From: Angomonas deanei
Taxonomy: Eukaryota; Euglenozoa; Kinetoplastea; Trypanosomatida; Trypanosomatidae
DNA length: 64,000 nt
Reading direction: 5' to 3'
Assembly: GCA_903995115.1 (NCBI GenBank)
Contig: LR877166.1
Span: forward strand, 372,001-436,000
In this document: positions 54,538 to 64,000 of the stretch, piece by piece
How positions within the stretch are numbered: the first letter of the stretch is position 1
Layout of the letters: each line of letters starts with the position of its first letter
Translations under genes and position numbers: made by a program
Notes under the pieces: model-generated
Databases searched by the model: none
What the model saw: only the letters and a program-made list of their open reading frames with translations
What the model was told of the DNA's origin: nothing

Positions 54538-57021
54538 GTGAAGGAATCCACGAAGGTGATTAGGGATCGTCATGCCGCCTCGTCCGACAGCGTCACTCTG
54601 GAGCTCAGCCTGTGCTTCAAAGCCTACGAGGAAAGAAAGAAGCAGATCGCCAATGGAAAACTCCTGGAACCTCTGCCAATGCCCAATTTAGCGGCAAACT
54701 TCTCAGCTGGCGATGTAGTGCTGGTGCTGCTGCCACTCGCCACGTTCCTTCCCTCGCTGTTGAAGCATCTGTCCGCTACAACGCACTGTTCGATCAAGCA
54801 ACTGGAAAAAAAACTGCCTGCCGCATGGAAGGCATTAGGATGCTACCCACACGTTGCCTGCGTTGAGGAGGCGGATAAATACAACCTCTTCCTCAAGTTA
54901 TCCCGGAACACAGCTGCTACCTGCGCCCCGTCTGCAAAGAATCCCTTTTCTGATGCGAACATTGTAGAGTTTCTCCAGCACTTCAACTCCGCCGACACAC
55001 CACTCTACGTGAAGTGGTTGAGCTCCTTCAACTCCACGGTCAACACGCTAAAAGCACTGGAGGAGATCCACTGCACTCGGTTTGGTCCCACCATCCTCGA
55101 CCCCACCACCACCGCCCGTGACAATGCAGCGTTCCATGACGCCGTGGAGAACTATTTGACAAAGGAAAGGACTGCCAGTGTGCGGCAGCGGGTGCTTCAG
55201 GGCGACACGCTGAACGATGGACAACTGAGGACCGTCGCCGCAGTACTCTACGCCGTGGAGCCATCGTGGGACCGCGGTACGCCCGATTCGTTCGTCATGT
55301 TCGAAACTGAACCAACGGTGGGGGCTCTTGGGAGGATATCCTCTCCTCCATTACTGATCGTTGACGGCCCACCCGGGACCGGCAAGACGCAGACCATTGC
55401 CTCCCTAGTGCTCAACACGCGGCTGCACAACCCATGGGCAAAGGTGCTTATCTGCGCTCCTTCTAACTGTGCCGTCGATGAGGCTCTATTGCGTGTCAAA
55501 CAGTTACAGAAGAAGCTGAAAGAAGGTAATGGGTGTGAGCACATGGAGCCTTCCCTGAAGGATCGAGAGGACGCCGTCACGGGTGCCTCCGTGCTTCGTG
55601 TTGGTGTCGAGAATAAGGTTTCCCCCGATGTACTTTCTCTGTCTCCTTCCGTGTATTTAGATTACATTGTGCCACCTGAAATGAAAGACGGCAAGCGGTT
55701 CACTCGCCAGAAGGAGAGAGGTGAGGTCATCAAGTCCGCTGCTGTTGTGTGCACGACGTTAGGCTCGCTCAACCAGGTATCCCGCCACGTCAGCAAGTTT
55801 GATCTTGTGATTGTCGATGAATCCTCCCAGACGACGGAGCCGGAGATACTGCAAGCATTAATGGTGTCCGGTAAAACGTGCGTGCTTGTGGGAGACCCCC
55901 GCCAGCTGCAGTCCACCGTGCTATGCCAGCAGGCCGCGGACCACGGCTTGAAGCGCAGTCTGTTGACGCGACTGCTGCACGGTGGCTACCACTCCCTTCA
56001 CCTCACGGTGCAGCACCGTATGCACCCTGACTGTGTTGCTTTTTCAAACGCTTACACCTACGACGGTAAGTTGATGAATGCACGTGTAGTGGAAGAGCGT
56101 CATTTGTGCCCACCCGGACTGAAGGAGAAGGAGAAGTCGATTGCACAGAAGCTGTCGACGCTTCCTCGTTTTGGTTTTGTGAATGTCCGTTCCACCATGA
56201 GCCCCGTCGCTAACAGCCCCTCTAGCGTGAATCGCGATGAGGCAAAAGCGCTTGTCAATCACGTCCGTCAGCTCAAGGAATACCTTCAGCTGTCCGTGAA
56301 GGAGTATGGGAAGAATGTTGGCATCATCACCTTTTACAAGGCACAGAAAGATCTGCTCTTCTCCATGCTGACGAAGGAGGAAAAGGAGTATGTCGAGGTG
56401 GCCACCGTCGACAGTTTCCAAGGGAGAGAAAAGCCCATCATTTTCATCAGCTGTGTCCGCGCACCGAGTGCCGGCCAGTGCGAGGAGCTTCAAAGGATGA
56501 TGCGCGCCAGGATGTACCGCACAGACGACAGTGAGGACGAGGATACGGTGGTGGACTTGCCCACCGAGGAGCAGCGCCGTCGTCGGTTCAATGACTTTGA
56601 GTACGAGAAGCATCTCATGGTCACCGGGAACGCGGCGGAAGAACCAGGTATCAAGCGTACCCGGATGGTCCGACAGACACTTGGCTTTGTGAGCGATTGG
56701 CGGCGTATTAACGTCGCTCTCACCCGAGCGCAGGACATGTGCCTTGTCTATGGCAACGGAGAACTTTATGAGTTCGTCGCGGACTCGCTGAGAGGCCGTC
56801 AATACGACCGCCACGCCCGTCAAGCCATGACGACGGTGGACAGCACGGAGAAGGAGATACTGCAGGCGCTGAGGGCGGCAGACGAGGACCCCCTCCTGCT
56901 CGGTACGCTCATCCAGCACGCCAAGTTCTCTATGCGCCACTGCGCCTTAAAGGTTCCGCGGAACAGTCCCTGTTGGCCAGCTGATTCAGAAGCTAAAGGT
57001 GTCGGACGACTACATGGATGA
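54538..57021 (+). CDS. SEN1/UPF1/SMUBP2-type superfamily 1 helicase
   Basis: 827 codons with a complete SF1B core. Walker A GPPGTGKT lies at 55366-55389. SNCAVDEALLR (motif Ia) follows, then DEAA-type motif II as VDESSQTTEPE near 55813. GDPRQLQSTV (motif III), QHRMHPD (motif IV), TVDSFQGRE (motif V) and NVALTRAQ (motif VI) complete the set. It is an ATP-dependent 5'-3' RNA/DNA helicase of the type that resolves R-loops or acts in decay and termination. The listed start is a GTG, and the frame is open upstream. The real C-terminus lies in the next frame: VGQLIQKLKVSDDYMDDLI runs from 56972 to a stop at 57122-57124. Confidence 0.75.
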   Translation: MKESTKVIRDRHAASSDSVTLELSLCFKAYEERKKQIANGKLLEPLPMPNLAANFSAGDVVLVLLPLATFLPSLLKHLSATTHCSIKQLEKKLPAAWKALGCYPHVACVEEADKYNLFLKLSRNTAATCAPSAKNPFSDANIVEFLQHFNSADTPLYVKWLSSFNSTVNTLKALEEIHCTRFGPTILDPTTTARDNAAFHDAVENYLTKERTASVRQRVLQGDTLNDGQLRTVAAVLYAVEPSWDRGTPDSFVMFETEPTVGALGRISSPPLLIVDGPPGTGKTQTIASLVLNTRLHNPWAKVLICAPSNCAVDEALLRVKQLQKKLKEGNGCEHMEPSLKDREDAVTGASVLRVGVENKVSPDVLSLSPSVYLDYIVPPEMKDGKRFTRQKERGEVIKSAAVVCTTLGSLNQVSRHVSKFDLVIVDESSQTTEPEILQALMVSGKTCVLVGDPRQLQSTVLCQQAADHGLKRSLLTRLLHGGYHSLHLTVQHRMHPDCVAFSNAYTYDGKLMNARVVEERHLCPPGLKEKEKSIAQKLSTLPRFGFVNVRSTMSPVANSPSSVNRDEAKALVNHVRQLKEYLQLSVKEYGKNVGIITFYKAQKDLLFSMLTKEEKEYVEVATVDSFQGREKPIIFISCVRAPSAGQCEELQRMMRARMYRTDDSEDEDTVVDLPTEEQRRRRFNDFEYEKHLMVTGNAAEEPGIKRTRMVRQTLGFVSDWRRINVALTRAQDMCLVYGNGELYEFVADSLRGRQYDRHARQAMTTVDSTEKEILQALRAADEDPLLLGTLIQHAKFSMRHCALKVPRNSPCWPADSEAKGVGRLHG

Positions 57022-57124
57022 TCTAATCACACACGGGAGGGTTGACCTGACCCGTGTGAAGGCTTTGTACATGGACTACAACGGCAATCAGAAGATTACG
57101 GCATTACTGGAGGCGTTAAAGTAA
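56972..57124 (+). CDS. C-terminal tail of the helicase gene in a shifted frame
   Basis: 50 codons reading VGQLIQKLKVSDDYMDDLI, then RVDLTRVKALYMDYNGNQKITALLEALK. This is a well-formed helical tail, whereas the main frame ends in CWPADSEAKGVGRLHG. One extra base near 56970 would explain the break. Confidence 0.5.
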   Translation, partial: VGQLIQKLKVSDDYMDDLITHGRVDLTRVKALYMDYNGNQKITALLEALK

Positions 57125-57736
57125 GAGCGGTGTAGGCTTTGTATGTATCCCTGCCCACGGAAGCAGGCTTTTATTTGTTTATTTTGAACCGCGAGTGTTT
57201 TTTTTTTTTTTAATAATGTATTGTTTTCACTGTCTCTCTTCCTGAGACATAAAAAAACGGGAGCCTTGTCGTTACTGACATTAAAGTTTTTTTTCTTCTT
57301 GTAGTGTATTTTCCTAATGCCAGTAATGCCGAGACTTCTGGTTTTTATGTCTCTGGCGGACAGTATTGCTTTTTTTTGCTCCTTCCTTCATCCAGGCTAA
57401 AAAAAAAAAAAAAAGATGTAATCGTCAATAAAAAAAAAAGACAAAGCATTAAAACAAAAATAATACCATACCCTTCTTTTTTTGTTTTACAATCTGTGCT
57501 CTTAAGTGGAATTACCTAGTTTCCAGATCGTGAACGGGAGGGAAGGACGGAGCGAGTTCCGTGTCCTGCACCCCGTCACATCCCTTACTTACATTCTTTC
57601 TCTCTTTCTTTAACCAATGCTAGATTGCAAATAGCAGAAAGCAAACCAACAAAAACACTTAAACAAACAAACAAAAAAAAGAAAGTAATTATATTCTAAC
57701 AGGCGGGAACCCCCAAAAAAAAAAAAAAAGAAAATC
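57125..57736. other. Intergenic
   Basis: AT-rich with T and A runs, plus a GC-richer patch near 57524-57580. A + strand 71-codon frame at 57304 looks spurious. No RNA gene recognised. Confidence 0.5.
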
Positions 57737-58828
57737 ATGTTCCGGTTTTCTCCATTGCTGAAGGGCCGTGCCAACCGGATATTACCCTCCGTGCTGGATG
57801 CCATTGGTGACACTCCCTGTGTCCGCCTCAACAAGGTCCCCCAGATGCACGGTCTGGAGTGCGAGGTGGTGGCGAAGCTCGAGTTCATGAACCCCGGTGG
57901 TAGCGTCAAGGACCGCATTGGCCGACAGATGGTGCTGGATGCGGAGAAGGAGGGGATCCTGAAGAAGGGCTCCGTCCTGGTGGAGGCGACGAGCGGCAAC
58001 ACCGGTATTGGGCTGTCCATGGCGGCCGCAGCGAAGGACTACCGCATGATCATCACGATGCCAAAGAAGATGTCGCACGAGAAGGAGGTGACCCTCCACC
58101 GGCTGGGCGCGGAGGTGATCCGCACGGAGACGTCGCTGCCCTACGACCACCCCGATAGTCTCATTGGGATTGCCAAGCGGCTGCGGGACGAGAAGGGGTA
58201 CATCTTGCTGGACCAGTACTACAACAAGTCCAACTACGAGGCGCACTACAAGACTGGCCAAGAGATTTACGACCAGTGCGGGGGTAAACTGGATATGGTG
58301 GTCATCTCCACCGGCACCGGCGGCACTATGACAGGGGTGTCCAAGCGCCTTAAGGAGCTCCTGCCCGCCGTGAAGGTGGTGGGCGTCGACCCCTACGGCA
58401 GTATCCTCGCCGACCCTGACACCCCGGCGGAGCCCATTGCGTACCAGGTGGAGGGAATCGGGTACGACTTCGTCCCCGGTGTGTGCCACCGCGAGTATGT
58501 GGACCAGTGGATCAAGACCCGCGATCAGGAGAGCTTCGACCTCGCCCGTGAGCTGCAGCGTCACGAGGGACTCCTCGTCGGGGGGAGCTGCGGCTCTGCG
58601 ATGCAGGGGGTGTTGGAGGCGGCTAAAGGTCTGGGCAAGGACAAGCGCGTGGTGGTGATATTCCCGGATAGTATCCGCAACTACATGGCCAAGTTCGCCG
58701 ACGATAACTGGATGATTGAGAAGGGATTTATGCAGGGTGAGGTGGAGAGACCCACGTACGACAGCCTCAAGGAGGAGGTGGAGAAGCTGAAGGCGGAAAT
58801 TGCGGACTTGAAGAAGGGAAAGAAGTAG
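57737..58828 (+). CDS. Cystathionine beta-synthase (PLP enzyme, no CBS domains)
   Basis: 363 residues of the fold-type II PLP family. Visible are NPGGSVKDRIG with the PLP lysine Lys58, EATSGNTGIGLSMA, the GTGGTMTG phosphate loop, GVDPYGSILADP and the DNWMIEKGF end. The last two are characteristic of cystathionine beta-synthase rather than O-acetylserine sulphhydrylase. It condenses homocysteine and serine in transsulphuration. The haem-binding N-terminus and C-terminal regulatory CBS pair of the human enzyme are absent, as in other protist forms. It ends with a short coiled coil (YDSLKEEVEKLKAEIADLKKG). Confidence 0.88.
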   Translation: MFRFSPLLKGRANRILPSVLDAIGDTPCVRLNKVPQMHGLECEVVAKLEFMNPGGSVKDRIGRQMVLDAEKEGILKKGSVLVEATSGNTGIGLSMAAAAKDYRMIITMPKKMSHEKEVTLHRLGAEVIRTETSLPYDHPDSLIGIAKRLRDEKGYILLDQYYNKSNYEAHYKTGQEIYDQCGGKLDMVVISTGTGGTMTGVSKRLKELLPAVKVVGVDPYGSILADPDTPAEPIAYQVEGIGYDFVPGVCHREYVDQWIKTRDQESFDLARELQRHEGLLVGGSCGSAMQGVLEAAKGLGKDKRVVVIFPDSIRNYMAKFADDNWMIEKGFMQGEVERPTYDSLKEEVEKLKAEIADLKKGKK

Positions 58829-59537
58829 TCGCGAAATGGAACTAACGCTACCGAAAAACGGTGAGGGAACTCTCTCTTGTTTCAGCGAACTATTCTGATG
58901 TACGCTGTGCATTTTTTTTTTTTTAAATTTTTAACATGAAAGGATTTGGTGTCAGTCCGAAAAAAAAAACACATTCTTAGGTTTCCGTTTTTGTTCGTTT
59001 TCCGTTTGATTATTGCACATGGTGAGAGGGAGAAGCAAAAAAAAAAAAAAAAACGAAACGTAGTCGCCGAAGCGAACGGAGTGGTGAGTGCGACAAACCC
59101 CTCCCCACGAGGAGTGTGTGCGTGTGCGTGTGTGAGTATACTTATGCGAAAATGAAAGAAAAAATAAAAAAAGAAACAAAAATAACAGTAATGGAATGTA
59201 CTAAATGAATTAATACGCACCCCCCAAAAAACAAACAAACAAAATAACGTAACTCAAAGATTTCTGTCCCTTTTCTTTTAACGATCATTTTCTTATTCTT
59301 AGTTGTTGTCTTTTCCTTTTCTTGCGTGTAAACACGCAGGTTGTGCGTATGTGGCGCACTTTTTCAAGGCACATCCACTCATTTTTACGTCCCTCTCCCT
59401 CTCTTTTTTCTTTTATGTAAGTATGTAAACTGAAACCTTTCTTTTAGAACATCCACCACCATCCTGATAAACAAGAAATAGATCACTTTTTTTTTTTTTT
59501 GTTGTACATTTCATATTCATATCCTTTTCTTGTAGCA
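58829..59537. other. Intergenic
   Basis: About 710 bases, AT-rich, with T13 and A15 runs and a GT-rich stretch near 59114-59135. The T12 tract at 59488-59500 followed by TTTTCTTGTAG is the splice region of the next gene. No gene seen. Confidence 0.6.
59534..59535 (+). promoter_or_regulatory. Probable trans-splice acceptor AG two bases before an ATG
   Basis: First AG after the T12 tract and a further pyrimidine stretch. Using it leaves only CA between the spliced leader and the ATG at 59538. Confidence 0.5.
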
Positions 59538-61541
59538 ATGAACATCAACGCTGACAATGATGGCGAAGACATCAACGTCACCCACGAGACCACCGCCAGC
59601 ACCAGTGGGGTAGACCCTCCCCCGCCCTCCTCCCCGCACATCACTGGCGAGGAAGGATTAGCCTACCCCCAGGAACGTGCCCCTCGCCCTTTTGCGACCT
59701 CTCACGCGGACCCTGTCTGTCGCGGCGGTGGGTCGGAGTGGGTGCGACTGGTGGTGGGTGGACGGCCCTTCGCCACGACCTTCTCCACGCTGTGCGACAG
59801 GGAGGAGACGGTGCTGTCGGCCATGTGCGCCCCCCTACGGCAGCGCCGCGCCACCTCTGGGGAGGTAAGCGGGGAGGGTCCCACCATCCCTGTCGACCAG
59901 GACGCGGAGGGCAGTCTGCTGCTAGACGTGGACCCCGACCACTTCGCCCCCATCCTGAATTACCTCCGCCACGGCATTTTGTCCATCCCTCCGACAGTGT
60001 CGGTGTCGGGGGTGCTGGCGGTCGCCCACTACCTCAATGTACAGGGCGTGGTGCGACAGCTGAGCGCGCAGCACCAGAGGAGGCGGCAGCTCATGTTCAG
60101 CTGGGGCAGCGGCAGCTGTGGGGAGTTGGGGTCGCAGCAGCTACAGCACTGCCCCCGGCCCGCCTCGGTCAAGATCGCCCCTCATGGCCACACCGTGGTG
60201 CAGGTGGCGCTAGGGGCGAACTACAGCATGGTGCTGACGCAGTCCGGGCGGGTGTACACGTTCGGGAACGGTGACTGGGGGCAGCTAGGACTGGGGACGA
60301 TACACCGACAGGAGGCGACCCCGGACCGTCCCTCCGTGGTGATGGTCCCGCGTAGCGTCCCTCTCTTTGAGCAACTCCCCGCGCGCTCGGTGGCGTCTGG
60401 CTACGCCTTCGCCATGGCGATCGCCACCCACCATCGGGTATACTTCTGGGGAAACAACAACCACGGCCAGAGCGGACTGGGCCCCAGCTACTTTGACCCG
60501 CAGTACAAGAAGATTGAGACACCGCGGCTGGTGGAGAGTCTGGAGGGGAAGGAGATTACCCAACTGAGTTGTGGCAGCTTCTTCTCCCTCGCACTCTCGG
60601 AGGGTGGCAGCGTGTACAGCTGGGGTCTGGTGGAGTGCCTGGGGATTGGCTCCCCGCAGGAGGTGCTCGAGCGGTTCCGGGGCAGCCCCTCGCTCGCCGA
60701 GTCCTACAGCAGCGAGCGGCGGCCGGTCGTGCTCACCCCACAGCTGGTCGTCTTCCCGGAGCAGGACAGCCCCATCACTCACCTCCACGCCGGCCAGTGG
60801 CACAGCGGGGCGATCAACCGGCGGGGACAGCTCTTCACCTGGGGCGTGGGGTACCAAGGCCGCCTCGGGCACCGCTCCAAGGACCCGGCCTACCGCCCGA
60901 CGCAGGTGAAGGGTGCCTTGGAGGCCCACCGAGTGGTCGGCGTCTCCTGTGGCTCTTTCCACACCGCCGCCCTGACGGAGGGCGGTTTGGTTTTTTGCTG
61001 GGGGGACAACAGCAACGGACAGTGCGGGTCCCGCAACCGTGCCGAGGCAGTCCTCGCCCCTTACCGTGTGGTCGCCCTGGAGTTCGTGGCGGGCGGTGTG
61101 GCGCGAGGGGTGTCGTGCGGCCGACAGCACACGGCGGTGGTGATGGAGGGACCTCAGCCAGGGTGCCCCCGCGGCTGCTGCGACCACAATGGCGAAACGG
61201 GCGCCTCGCACCAACAGGTGTACGTGTTCGGGGAGGGTGGCATCACCCCTCGTGCACTACCCACCGACAATGAAGAGGACCCCGACGGTGTGGCCCCTGG
61301 CCCGCTGGAGGGACAACCCATCATTGAAAAGCAGTTTCAGCTGGTCCCCGGATTGTTGCAGTACAATGTACAGAAAGCCGTTAGCGGCCTGCACCACTCT
61401 TTTTTGTTTGCGGAGGATTTGCCGACGACGTCTGTGGAGTACCTCCGGGCAGGGGAGGCGCTCCACCCGTCACCATCCTTGAAGGATTCTGTATATTATC
61501 ATTTTCCCACCAACCAAGTCGTGAAGAGTCAACTACGATAG
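59538..61541 (+). CDS. T1/BTB and RCC1-repeat protein
   Basis: 667 residues. A potassium-channel-tetramerisation type BTB (T1/KCTD) domain lies at about 67-175: WVRLVVGGRPFATTFSTL, LLLDVDPDHFAPILNYLRHG and ending VAHYLNVQGVV. From about 186 to 610 there is an RCC1-type beta-propeller, with repeated SWGSGSCGELGS, TFGNGDWGQLGLG, FWGNNNHGQSGLG, TWGVGYQGRLGHR and CWGDNSNGQCGS. BTB domains often recruit Cullin-3. BTB plus RCC1 is known in RCBTB proteins, but there the order is reversed and the BTB is of the classical type. A substrate adaptor role is plausible (inference). Confidence 0.85.
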   Translation: MNINADNDGEDINVTHETTASTSGVDPPPPSSPHITGEEGLAYPQERAPRPFATSHADPVCRGGGSEWVRLVVGGRPFATTFSTLCDREETVLSAMCAPLRQRRATSGEVSGEGPTIPVDQDAEGSLLLDVDPDHFAPILNYLRHGILSIPPTVSVSGVLAVAHYLNVQGVVRQLSAQHQRRRQLMFSWGSGSCGELGSQQLQHCPRPASVKIAPHGHTVVQVALGANYSMVLTQSGRVYTFGNGDWGQLGLGTIHRQEATPDRPSVVMVPRSVPLFEQLPARSVASGYAFAMAIATHHRVYFWGNNNHGQSGLGPSYFDPQYKKIETPRLVESLEGKEITQLSCGSFFSLALSEGGSVYSWGLVECLGIGSPQEVLERFRGSPSLAESYSSERRPVVLTPQLVVFPEQDSPITHLHAGQWHSGAINRRGQLFTWGVGYQGRLGHRSKDPAYRPTQVKGALEAHRVVGVSCGSFHTAALTEGGLVFCWGDNSNGQCGSRNRAEAVLAPYRVVALEFVAGGVARGVSCGRQHTAVVMEGPQPGCPRGCCDHNGETGASHQQVYVFGEGGITPRALPTDNEEDPDGVAPGPLEGQPIIEKQFQLVPGLLQYNVQKAVSGLHHSFLFAEDLPTTSVEYLRAGEALHPSPSLKDSVYYHFPTNQVVKSQLR

Positions 61542-61869
61542 AGGGGCGTGTGTGGGTGCAATGGCTAAGTTTGTTGTCATTCGCGTATTTTGTACCCGCC
61601 TTTGTTTTGACTTGCTGGTTGCTGTACTCGCTCGCTTTCAACGTCCTCTCTCGCTCTCTCTTCCGTTTCATAAGTAGTTAGTTCTATCTTTCCTGTCAAG
61701 GAGAGAGAAAGAATATCAATATACGAACACATACACCAAAAGAAAAAGAAAAGAAAAATAAACTCTGTATATTCGCATTTAAGCATTTTTTTTAGTTTTT
61801 TTTCTTTTTCTTTTTCCCACATCTATATATTTATCTTATTTCAGTATACTGACGCGCGCGCTTATCTAA
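61542..61869. other. Intergenic
   Basis: CT-rich stretch (61620-61670), then A/T-rich and a pyrimidine tract at about 61785-61820, probably serving trans-splicing of the WD40 gene. No gene seen. Confidence 0.55.
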
Positions 61870-63561
61870 ATGGGAGGAGGATGCAGTACCGTGAAGCAAG
61901 TGGTTCCACCGGAGCCCGGAAATGACTATCCAGCGTCGACACCGACGGCGACAAATGGTGTTTCGCCCGGCAAGAGTTCCCCGAGGGGGGTCCGGTCGGC
62001 CAGCAGACCAGAGTCCGCCGTGTCGCTCCCCTTCGCGGATTCCCCCCCGCACGCACCAAGGCCAGCCGTGAAACCAAGGGGCTCCTCCGGGAGGAGTAAG
62101 CGGGACTCCGTACTCTCCGACATTGACCTGTCGGACATGTCGTCCCCAGGCTCCTTTTCTTTTAGTAATAGCAACATGTTCAACCACCGTGCCTCCGCCC
62201 AGGCCCGTGACCTCGAGACGGAGCGGCAGCAGGTACCCCTGTCGATCGAAGAGGAGTTCTTCATTTATGACGATATTGTCATCTCGAAGGATGAGGCAAG
62301 GGCGAAGCACTGGCGACTGGCGGGTCGTAAACCCGCGCTAGACCTACCCACCGCGAACCAGACACACGAGAACGGCTCGAAGCGGAACAGTGATGCGAAA
62401 AATGTATTTAGTTTTAATGACTTTGGTGTCTTTGTGGATGAGATGGATGTCATGATGGATGACAAGAAGGGTAGCAACGGACTAGACAACTTGGATCAGA
62501 CCACAGGCACCGTCAGCGGCCTGACGCTGGGTGGGTCCATGTCGGTGACGAACACGTGCTGCACGAAGCCCAACACCGCCGCGGCGGTAGAAAAGAAGAA
62601 GCGGGAGAATGGGACGAAGTCAGGTAGAACACTAAAAGGGTTCTCCTACTCCACCATTGTCGGCCACCCCACCCGTGTCAAGTGTATTGCCCTCGCCCCG
62701 TCCGAGAAGGACTACGCGAGTTGTAGCAATGAGGATGCCTCCATTACGATTAACAACTTGGGGCTGAACGCGGAGGTGGGTATCTTTACTGGACACACCG
62801 ACACGATTATCAGCGCCTCCATCTCACCCGATGGAAAATACCTGGCCACCACGAGCAAAGACAAGACGATGATTCTCTGGGATGTCGTCACGACGAAGCA
62901 GCTGCTCACCTTTAGTCATGCCAAGGTGGTCATTTGCTGCTGCTTCGGGCCGGATAGCAAGTACCTGGTGAGCGGGTGCCAGGACCGCGTGTGCCGACTG
63001 TGGGACACGAAGCGAGGCAAGGAGTGGCTCTCCTATGCCCACCACGAGGGGATCATTATTGCCGTCGCCTACAGCCCCGATGGCGCCTATGTGTGTAGCG
63101 CCTCCGCGGACAAGACACTCCGCGTGTGGAGTGCGACCACCGCCAAGACGCGCTTCACCCTCACCGGCCACCGCGGCATCATCCTCTCCTGTAGTTACAC
63201 CTCCGACGGAAAACACATTGTGAGTAACGACGAGGGGTTGCTGCGGGTGTGGTCCGCGGAGACGGGCACCTGCACCCTTTCCCTCTCCCCACACGAGGTG
63301 ATGGGGGCGGCGGCGCAGGCGACTAGCAAGAAGGGACCCAAGATTGGCTGGACACTGTCCTCCGCCGGACCAGGTGCGTTTACCAACTACATTGTCGTAG
63401 CGGGTAACAATCGCTTCGTCTATTTGCTCAACCTCACCACCGGCGAGGTCGAGGCGCAGGTGTACTGCAAGGCCTCCGTGTACTGTCTGACAGTGGGCAC
63501 CGACGGGTTAGCGGCCTGTGGCGACCACTTTGGCAATATCTACACCCTTCAGTTGAAGTAA
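61870..63561 (+). CDS. Dually acylated WD40-repeat protein
   Basis: 563 residues. MGGGCSTVKQ is a good N-myristoylation signal (Gly2) with a neighbouring Cys5 for palmitoylation, as in flagellar-membrane proteins of trypanosomatids. Residues 20-250 are low-complexity. From about 255 to the end there is a WD40 propeller: HTDTIISASISPDGKYLATTS, KTMILWDV, DRVCRLWDT, KTLRVWSA and GLLRVWSA. It is likely a membrane-peripheral scaffold, perhaps in the flagellum. The partner is unknown. Confidence 0.82.
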   Translation: MGGGCSTVKQVVPPEPGNDYPASTPTATNGVSPGKSSPRGVRSASRPESAVSLPFADSPPHAPRPAVKPRGSSGRSKRDSVLSDIDLSDMSSPGSFSFSNSNMFNHRASAQARDLETERQQVPLSIEEEFFIYDDIVISKDEARAKHWRLAGRKPALDLPTANQTHENGSKRNSDAKNVFSFNDFGVFVDEMDVMMDDKKGSNGLDNLDQTTGTVSGLTLGGSMSVTNTCCTKPNTAAAVEKKKRENGTKSGRTLKGFSYSTIVGHPTRVKCIALAPSEKDYASCSNEDASITINNLGLNAEVGIFTGHTDTIISASISPDGKYLATTSKDKTMILWDVVTTKQLLTFSHAKVVICCCFGPDSKYLVSGCQDRVCRLWDTKRGKEWLSYAHHEGIIIAVAYSPDGAYVCSASADKTLRVWSATTAKTRFTLTGHRGIILSCSYTSDGKHIVSNDEGLLRVWSAETGTCTLSLSPHEVMGAAAQATSKKGPKIGWTLSSAGPGAFTNYIVVAGNNRFVYLLNLTTGEVEAQVYCKASVYCLTVGTDGLAACGDHFGNIYTLQLK

Positions 63562-64000
63562 TATTTTTCATTTTTTTTTTTTCGGCGTCATTTGTAATTA
63601 TAATAATAAAAAAAGATATTCTTAAAAAAAAAAAATAATGATAAGAAAAGAGGTCGGAAGTGGCGGAGGTGGTGTATCCCCAACGGGGTTCTAGCACCAA
63701 AGTTTCTTCCCCCCCTTTCTTTCGTTTGCGTGTGTCTTTCCTATGTAGTTAATTTTATTCATGTTCATAATGTAAAGTATATCCCTTTTTTTTTTTAATA
63801 ATTTAACCTCGTTAACGAATTTATTAAAAAAAAAAAAAGTCATAATATAGGCTCAAATGTATAATCATTCTTAATTTTTCTTTTTTGGACCCTTTTTTGT
63901 AAAAGAGGCGTCGCAATAAGAACAGCAAAAGTGTCGATGCGTCTATTGAAAATACATTATTGGATGTCTTTTTTTTTTTTTTGTTTATTTCTCAACCCTC
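63562..64000. other. Intergenic to window end
   Basis: AT-rich with A and T runs. It contains the 3' region of the WD40 gene and the start of a spacer that leaves the window. No gene seen. Confidence 0.5.

Noticed and set aside
1-64000. CRISPR arrays, tRNA or rRNA genes, retroelements
   Set aside because: I found no regularly spaced repeats with unique spacers, no cloverleaf I could support, and no reverse transcriptase, integrase or long terminal repeat signature.

Overview
The window looks like nuclear DNA of a trypanosomatid (kinetoplastid) protist. All supported genes lie on the + strand and none needs an intron. Many are preceded by a long pyrimidine tract and an AG, as expected for spliced-leader trans-splicing of a polycistronic transcript. 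The histone H2A at 49.5 kb has the long Gly/Lys-rich N-terminal extension typical of trypanosomatid H2A.Z. The genus cannot be fixed from sequence alone. Intergenic DNA is full of homopolymer runs, and several proteins carry long Asn runs encoded by AAT repeats.

Layout. 0-9 kb: a J-domain membrane protein, then two very Asn-rich genes whose reading frames are repeatedly interrupted. 9.2-14.2 kb: a small coiled-coil protein, an EEF1A-lysine-methyltransferase-like protein whose C-terminal part resembles that small neighbour, and an FHA-BRCT (NBS1/nibrin-like) gene split by one frame change. 14.9-23.9 kb: three tandem protein kinases, each with an N-terminal segment that resembles an ANTH/ENTH domain and a kinase domain almost identical in DNA between copies. 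24.4-29.5 kb: Qb-SNARE, a probably N-myristoylated EF-hand-like protein, cytidine deaminase and tRNA-dihydrouridine synthase 3. 29.5-35.4 kb: a tandem array of membrane-anchored RING genes, of which three have RING ORFs and six units keep only the membrane anchor plus a decayed RING remnant. 35.5-36.0 kb: a short, very GC-rich, palindrome-rich island. 36.0-40.5 kb: an AT-rich compartment with a tail-anchored coiled-coil protein, a secreted Cys-containing protein and the 5' half of a dsRBD-like gene. 42.8-53.0 kb: a DUF2439 (Mte1/ZGRF1-like) gene, a CFAP20-domain protein, an SmD3-like protein, a RING-ePHD protein, H2A.Z, the complex I 24-kDa subunit and a low-complexity protein. 53.6-63.6 kb: a SEN1/UPF1-type helicase, cystathionine beta-synthase, a T1/BTB-RCC1 protein and an acylated WD40 protein.

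The genes are functionally mixed, as is usual in kinetoplastid polycistronic units. Several touch DNA repair or chromatin (NBS1-like, DUF2439, SEN1-like, RING-ePHD, H2A.Z). The strongest candidates for something undescribed are the ANTH-like/kinase fusions with a homogenised catalytic module, and the RING array that repeatedly makes an anchor-only microprotein. About twelve frame changes interrupt otherwise coherent genes. Their mixed directions suggest that many are sequence errors, but one sits on a canonical -1 slippery heptamer.
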